From Synanceia verrucosa (Eukaryota > Chordata > Actinopteri > Perciformes > Synanceiidae), in contig CM056559.1 in the NCBI GenBank assembly GCA_029721515.1, positions 16,702,501 to 16,766,500 on the forward strand: 64,000 nt of DNA, read 5' to 3'. The notes under the pieces were generated by a model. The model was not told the DNA's origin. It did no database searches and worked only from the letters and a program-made list of their open reading frames with translations. Below are positions 51,901 through 60,400 of the stretch, piece by piece. The position numbers and the translations under genes were made by a program. Positions within the stretch are counted from its first letter, which is position 1. Every line of letters starts with the position of its first letter.

Positions 51901-54395
51901 TGCTTTCACACACTTATTTAGGTCTTGGGACTGTGGGGAGACACTGAATTTAGCCTGGGGGTGGCGTATCCCTTTAAGAGGATGTGATGAGTACATGAAT
52001 ACCTTTAGATGTGAACACTCCTGGCTCTACTGCCACCCTCAGGACAACTTTTACATCATCACCACAGAAAAAGACTGACAACAGCATCTTTTAATGCCAT
52101 GAGTATGACTTCCTTTAGAGCTTCAATCTGTTTCCCACTAAACATGAGCATCTACTGGGGTCAAATCCATCAGCAGCTCTGGACACAGCCTTCAGAATCA
52201 GTGACATCACATCATATTTATTTATTGAACACATTTCCTGTTGTGTTTGTCTTTCCAGGTTCCCAGCTACTCGTTGGTCATCAGAGCTGTGGACAGTGGA
52301 ATACCACCCTTGTCCTCCTCTGTCATGGTAAACGTAGATATCTCTGACGTCAATGACAACCCGCCCTCCTTCTCCCCGGCCAACCTCACCACTGTCATAC
52401 AGGTAGAATTCACTTAAACACAAAGTTGGTGATGTATTAATTAAAGAAAGCATTACCTGAATGTATGAACTATCCCTGTAAACTGCAGTGGCAGTACTAA
52501 AATCTGGGCCTGTACATAAGCTCCCTCTAATAGGTTAGGTCCAGTAAGTCCAGTTACAATCACAGCTTAAAGGATAGGACAAGTTTGAAAACAATAGTTT
52601 TAATAGTTTAATAGCTAGATTTATTTCTAACTATAATCATTCCTCCTGATCCCACTGAGAGCCTTTCCTAAAGTCATGTCAGAGAAAGCAAAGGGGAACA
52701 AATCCTGCAGTCATCGTTCTGTGCAAAAATGGATTACCAATGTTATTTGAAGCCCTTATGAGGCGTATGAAAATTTAATAATGCAGCGATTCATTGAAGT
52801 CAACCAATCTGTCATCTTGCCATCAAGATATCCTGGAGGGACAACAGTAACAGTAGTAAAAACAGAATGACTATTCAGTACTATTTAAATACACCTACAT
52901 CATGAAAACATCATGCCGTGACCATGAATAACGTATCCCCAAACAGGTCTTTCTAATGGCGTGTCCCTCCCCCAGGAAAACAAGCCAATTGGCACGAGCA
53001 TCCTGCAGTTGTCCGTCATCGATCACGACTCATCCCACAATGGCCAGCCCTTTGACTTCCGTATCCTGTCAGGAAACGAAGGTGGAGAGTTTGTGCTGGA
53101 GAAAGATGGAACACTGGTGGCCAATCAGGTGTTCAGGAGAGACCTAGCAACTGAATATTTTATTCTGATTCAGGTAGAGTCCAACTGCTGCTTAATATTA
53201 CACCTGCAGAGGTGCTGGAGGTAGACACTCTTCTCCAGTATCAGTTCCTGAAATAGTGATGTGAATCATTGAATGGCTCTAAAATAACTAAAAACAATTA
53301 ATGAGTCATTCACAATAACAGCCATTAGCAAAAAAATTCTGGACAAATGGATGCTATCACTGTACAGTACATGATGTCATCTTTGAATCCAGGAAACTTT
53401 TAGTTTCATGATTCACATTTGAACAGAAGTAACAGTGAAACAACACCTTCATAAAGATAGTAGAAATGGAGGACATAATCATATATTCCTGAGTTCAGCT
53501 GAAGCTTTTTGGAGGTTTTAACAATCAGAATATGACAAATCAAGTGGAAATTTTGCAGAATTTGTCTTTTTAGTAGTTAATTCCCTCTCTGTGTTTCCCA
53601 GTTTATCCTGTGTATTTTTTTGTGTGAAAAAGAGAAGTGAGGCTGGGGACCCTTTTTGTCTCATCTGAGATAGAGCTTCGGCAGTCCACCAGCCTCTGAT
53701 AGAAATACAATATTAAAATATAAAACTATCATAACGAATGTATCCAAAATAATGGAATGAAAGTCATATTTTTTCTCTAAAAATATATAAAAGGTAAGAG
53801 CAGAATACTATGTTAAAACTATTCTAACAGGTACAATTTATTCCAAAAAGTTATACAACTTACTTCTGCGGTTGAGTGCTGCATTCAGACATGCATTAGA
53901 GCATGGTGGCACTGTGTCAATTAACACCGAGCCACTGCACAAAGATCAATGCTTTTAATCTCTCTTGGCTGGATTGTACATCTTTAGATATGTGATTAGG
54001 CAGGTTGGGTTGGGTTTCACCAAAAGCTAATTCATTTTTATTTTTCGCTGTTTTTTTAAGCATCCCTACAATACCCAACACCACAAACGGTCAAGCTCAC
54101 CCTGTTGTTCAGTGCGAGTCGATATCCCAGGCATTACACTAAGAGAGTGTAAGAACTGACTTCAAAATAAAAGAAAGAAATTTATTGGAACAGATATCCC
54201 CTTGAGATGCATCATCTCGTTTTTAAGTGGGTCCAACATAAAACATACAACACAACACAAAAACAATCACATACAACATACATAAGGCTCTTACTTACTA
54301 ACCCACCCACATCAGTCCCCAAGACCCACTGTGCCTGAGAAGTAAAAGTAAACACCACAGTTAATTTCATATTGACATTACTAGAATATAGTGAA

Positions 54396-54441
<46 letters not shown>

Positions 54442-57400
54442 GCAACAATATTGTCATCATCATGAATTTGTATGTTATACACGGTCAATTATGAAAAAGC
54501 GCTGTTTTCATCAATGTGATTGGCCATTTCACATTGATTCAAGTCAGTGAGTCTTCCACCTAATTTTAGATTAGAATTAAAAGGAAACAGTAATCAGTGT
54601 TTTTTTTCCTTGTAATGTTGGTCTACCACCTGAGTGTCACTCAGAGAATATCTTGACATTGTGATGTAGAATTTTAAAATTAAAGCCCTTTAAAATCCTA
54701 GGTCTTTAAGCCCATGTAAACTCTCCTGGACTCTATGGGAACTACACACCACCAGTCCTTATTTGCGCACAGAAAATTTGCATACTCACAGCTGCCAATG
54801 AGCATGTGTTGACCTGAATACACCATCCTACAGCCTCTTTAGCGAGCGGGGTAAAAGGCACCAACTGCGTAAAAAAAGAACCATCGGCCCACCTATTTTT
54901 TTATAACAAAGACCACCACTGTGCAGAAGTAGGAGTCCCTAGCAGAGCCAGTTAATATGCAGCTGAACTGGGTGTACTCATGGCCCAACCCAGCAAGAGT
55001 CCAACATTTTTTACACACTCTTAATGTAATGTCTAGGATATAAACATACCACAAATCCATATGCTCCCATACAAGATGGGTTAAATGCAAAGGACAAATT
55101 TCATGTATGTACGTATATATATATATGACAATAAATGCTGTTTACAATAAATGCACAGTTTCCTTCAATGTTCTTTTACTTGCTGTCTTTATGCTTGGCT
55201 CCTATCTCAGGTGACAGACTCAGGGAAGCCTCGTCTGTCCTCCTCCTCCATGCTGACAGTCAGGGTTATTGAGGAGAGCCTCCACCGGCCTGTGGCGTTG
55301 CCACTGGAAGTTCATATTGTCACTATGGAGGATGAGTTTCCTGGTGGTGTGATTGGCCAGCTGCACGCCACCGATGCTGACCCTTATGATGCACTGACCT
55401 TTGGCCATGCACCTCCAGCCCAGCGCAGTCTCTTCAAGATCAGTCCTCATGATGGGAAGATCATCGCTCTGGGTGGGCTGGATGCAGGCAGGTACTCCCT
55501 CAACGCCAGCGTCAGTGATGGCCGATTCGCTGTGCCTGTGCCCGTGAGTGTGCATGTGGAGCAGGCAACGCCGGAGATGCTGCGTGAGGTGGTGACGGTA
55601 CGCTTTGAGAGTGTGGCACCAAAGGACTTTGTGGCGTTGCACTTGAAGAGCGTGTTGAAGGTTCTGCAACGGGCCGCCGCATCACAGCAGCAGGACGCCT
55701 TGCACATGCTCAGTCTGCAGCCAGTGGGGGGAACACAACAACTAGACATGCTTGTTGCCATGGAAACAGCAGGGGGTGGATACTACAAGGCAGCTTACCT
55801 CACCCAGAAACTCAGCGCATCACGCTGGCAGCTGGAGGAGATCCTCAGGGTGTCCGCTATCCTGGATAAAAATTGCTCGGGGCTGGAGTGTCGTGGGGCG
55901 CAGTGCGAGCAGAGCATCATCTTGGATTCACATAGCCTGGCTACATACAGCACACCACGAGTCAGCTTTGTCTCTCCACGCTTCCACCGGACCTCACGGT
56001 GCACCTGCAATGGTGAATGACTGTATTCCATAAATAACCTCACCCTAAACCTAACCAGGCATATATTTAATGGGTTTGTTTCAGAATAGAAAGACCAAAG
56101 TGAGACAGGAACTTCTTAGTTTTGTACCAACAGCTGTCTGGAACAGAGCCTTGTGGTTCATTATCCGTGTGTCTGACACTGAAGTGGATTCTAGGCACAA
56201 TGGTCAATATTTTGGTGGTTCTGGTTTAATGAGTGAATGTCCGAGCCAAGACTTCCTCTTCTGTGTTGCTTGTTGTTTACAGTCAAATCAATTGAGACTG
56301 CAGAATGGAGATATGTTTTGAGAGACAATCGGATCGCTCCAGCCCATGGCAGGCAGATACAAAAAGGAAGTGTGTATTTCAGCCAAGACTTTTTACCTGC
56401 ATTACAGCAAATATCCATGGTTTGTTGCTCACATCATGGGTCTAGATGCGCAATCCCTTCCCGTCAGTGCTCCATCCAAAGTCACACCCCCTCAAACCTG
56501 AACATCTGACAGTAGGATTCAACAAAGAGAGGAGAGCCGATATGCTACATCACCACAGTTGTAAAACATCCTGTTTAAAGAAAATATATCAACGTAATTT
56601 TATCACAATTATAGTGCACACACTGGAGACTATGGCTGTGCAATATGGTCAAAATGCCACATCTTATAACCTCTTCAATACAAGTGACATCCACGACCGA
56701 CTCACACCCACACGCTACAAAAGTAGCTAAATTGGCAAACATTCCATATTTCGTGAAAATAATAACTTGTCCCGAAGCTAAACAAATAATTACCTGTCCA
56801 ACAGAAAGAAAGCAACCTCTGTTTCACTTTTCAGACCCCTCAGATGCCTCAATATCTCCACCAATGTTGACTCTAGTTTGTCATCTTGCTTTATCTATAG
56901 TTTCTTCACAGCCTTACCACCTCTGACTTTCTTCTCTTTGCCTGTTTATTAAAGTGAGAAATGACACTATTTACACTATTTATTATTTACACTTTATTAC
57001 TCTGTTGCTCTCACTTTGTGTTCTTCATGCTAGTAAGCATATACTTCCTTTCTGTTCATGTGAGTACAGATGCCTCCTGTGCTGTCCTGTCAGAGCACTG
57101 TGAAGACCAGCCGTGTCCTGCAGACATGCAGTGTGTTTCAGTTGAGGCCACTAGAGGGCGCTACGCCTGTCAGTGTCCTCCAGGCAAACTGGGAGAATGT
57201 GCAGGTGCATGAAAATAGAGGAAACAACATCCTCCTGTCTGTGTCAATAATTCTGATACATGTTCTTACAGTGATGTGTATAACCTACCTGTCCTTAGTA
57301 ATGTGTGTGTGTGTGTGTGTGTGTGTGGTGGTGGTGGTGGGGGGTCAGGCCATTCATCTTTGAGTTTTGCAGGAAACAGCTACATCAAGTACAGACTGTC

Positions 57401-60400
57401 TGACCTGCTGCAGACAGAACTGAAGCTCAGCTTGAGGATCAGAACATTACAAAGCAGAGGAATCATCATGTACACAAACACTGAGCCCTGTGCTGTGCTG
57501 AAGGTACACACTCAGAAACACACATTATCTTCTGCTGCCCTGGGAAAGAACAAAAAGACATAAGATATTTAATGAACTGCCTGATTAGAAATACCATGCA
57601 AAGTTTATCTGTGTGTGTGGGCAGTTGGAGGAGGGGAAGCTGTGGTTCCAGCTGGCCTGTGGTCTTGGCAGCGGTGGTGGAGGAAGTGGAGGTGACAGTC
57701 ACGACATGCTGGGTATCTCTGGTCGTCATATCAATGATGGCAACTGGCACACAGTGGTGCTGGAGCTGAATCGTAATATCAGCATCTTGGCGCTGGACGA
57801 CAGCTACGTTGAGCGGCGCCGTGGAACACCTTTCATACAACCACTTGCTCCAGACAGAATCCTGTACTTTGGAGCGCTGGTGAGTTCATGATGGTGTAGC
57901 TGACGTGGGGGGGGGAGTATCAGCACACATTACTCAATCTTTAATGGTATATCATGTTGTGGCACAGATCAATGAAACAGCAGCACTCACAGATGAAGGC
58001 TTTTCTTATTTATCTATTTATTGTGGGTAGAAATTCTTGAAAAAGCATAAGCAGAACTCTAACCCTATTTACCAGACTTGTATAGCTGATATTACACATA
58101 ATAATGATTATTTTTTTCAATGATTTGACCATCCTCTCCTCAGGTGCAGCACCCCAACTCTCGCAGCCTCACGGACTCCCAGAAGGACCCACGTGTACTG
58201 GATGGTTTCCAGGGATGCCTGGACTTGGTCATGCTGAACAACAAGGAGCTGCCATTACAGAGCAAGCATTCTCGCTATGCCGAGGTGGTTGGACTGACAG
58301 AGCTGAAGTTGGGCTGCATCCTGTATCCTGACGCCTGCCTGCAGCAGCCCTGTCGCAATGGAGCCACGTGCACCAGCCTGCCATCTGGTGGTGAGTAACA
58401 GAACAGCTTTTTACTGCAGCTCACTGAGCATCAAGTAATCTATCGCTCTCATCTAAAGAATAACTGAAAATAAGCCTCATATGCCCAGATCTGCATTGGA
58501 CCTGCAGTCTGAGCCCTGGAGGGAGGTGGAAAGCAGGTAGCAGCTGCTCTTCCTCCCCCAGGAGCAGAGCTCACCTAGCTGTTCCTCCTTGCTGATGGTT
58601 ATGTACGTAAAGTCAACCTGTACAGCAGGGGTGGGCAATTAATTTCCCCAAGGGGCCACATGAGAAACCGTTGTGGAGCGCCTGTCCAATAAACTAAGCT
58701 CAAAACTGCTTAATATTAATTTTATTCCTACATAAGAAGCAGTAAACTGTGTGGTTTCAATAGGCTATGAAAATGAGGCCCAGACATCAAAAAACAGGAC
58801 AACATCATGTCACTAATTAACATAAACAAAAACTATTTTGAACATTTTCATGTTTTTGCAGCATTTCAAAGATCAACATGAAATTCACTTTATACAAAAA
58901 AGTAACAGATGTTTAATCTGATAATGGTAATTCAAATTGTAATCCTAAAACACGCCGACCTTTACTGCATAAATTAAGCACAGAGCTTTACATCTGACCT
59001 CGGTAAATAAATATTTCAGTCTCCTAACAAGACCTATTGTTTTGGTGGTTTTGGTTATTTGTTTTCTGCTCCAACAGAAGTATAAGTATCTGAACTCTCT
59101 AGCAGTCAGTTAGAACTGAAGAAGCCTCTTGGATGAGAGGTGAAATGTCTTCAACCAACCTCAAGCAATTCCAGTTGACTCTTTTTTGCTCTTTTTGATT
59201 TACCTCGACCTAGATGACTGAAAACCCTACAGAAATATTTCAAAGTCTATTCTGTCTCAAGCTTTCTCTTTAAACATTTTTGTGGGTTAGCCACTAATAT
59301 CTCTTTTCAATGTCTGTCGCAGTGCAGACTCAAACGCTCAGGCCCACATGAAAACTGACAAAATAACAACACCTTCAAAATAAAAGCAATGCTCAGCTCT
59401 GTCGTGTGCACAATTTACACTTATTATGTTTCATAGAAGAACAGCCAAAGGGCTGGTTGTGGTCCTGGGGCCAAACTAAGCCCAGGTCTGCTCTACAGTG
59501 TCTGAACTCCTCAGATGTGGCGCTTGTTGCTCCAGTCCCAGCAGGTCTCAGGGAAGGGAGTTGACACAAGTTGTAGCTGTAATGACAACTGTGCATCAGA
59601 GATAACAATTTTGAAATTTGACAGGAAAGATATGATTGGCTCAAGCCATCCAGAACCTTGTCGGTTAATTTACAGTCAGCTGATATAGTAGGAGCTGAGA
59701 GAGTATGTATGTATGTATGTAACTTCTGCATAAGCTTCATGTGCTGTGTAGCTGTACTCATGGCTTTACAAAGGTGTGTGCGCTCTTGATTCTTAACTCA
59801 TTGAGTGCCAGCCGTTTATAAAACCAAAAGTGCTGTGTGCCTGTGTTTTTGGCCATTTTGAGTATTTTTTTAGGATCCACAGAGTGTTTTGTACTATGAC
59901 TGGCTGTGAGAATAGCTCAAATGAAAGAAGAGATTATCTTTCATCATGAAAATAATGTTTGCTTTTACCTTGTTCCATCTTTTTTATCTGGAGGAGAGTA
60001 GTGGCCAGTTTCATCGAAACCACCACTTTTGGTCCAGATTCTGGTTGTTTTGCTATCGAATTGCGATCGTCTCCACTTTCTGCTTTGATCTCTGTGGCAT
60101 ATACCATCTCTTTATGTCCCGACGACAAATAATATCCCAACTACAAATCACAGAAGCCCCAATATTACTCACAGGCCAGAGCCACGTATAGAGAGAGTAC
60201 CGTAACTGTTTTTGTTATGTATTAAATAGCATACTCCACACACGTGACTACCTTTGACCCAATCCCACGACAGAATTGTCCTGAATGAATTGTGGCCTTG
60301 GTTCAGAGGTAGTTACGGTGTTCTCTCTAAACACGGCTCTGTCACAGGCTCTGTGAGAGCACCCGCTTGTGGAAAAAAAAAGAAAAGAAGCACTTTGACC

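Noticed and set aside
50794..51973. CRISPR or other prokaryotic-type repeat array
   Set aside because: The repeats are two long inverted arms, not spaced short direct repeats, and the context is a vertebrate intron.
59118..59160. Hammerhead ribozyme-like core: ctgaaga, a 6-bp stem-loop (gcctct/agaggt), then gaaa
   Set aside because: The core and stem II can be drawn, but no stem I, stem III or UH cleavage site pairs in the surrounding sequence. The string is better explained as part of a common fish repeat.
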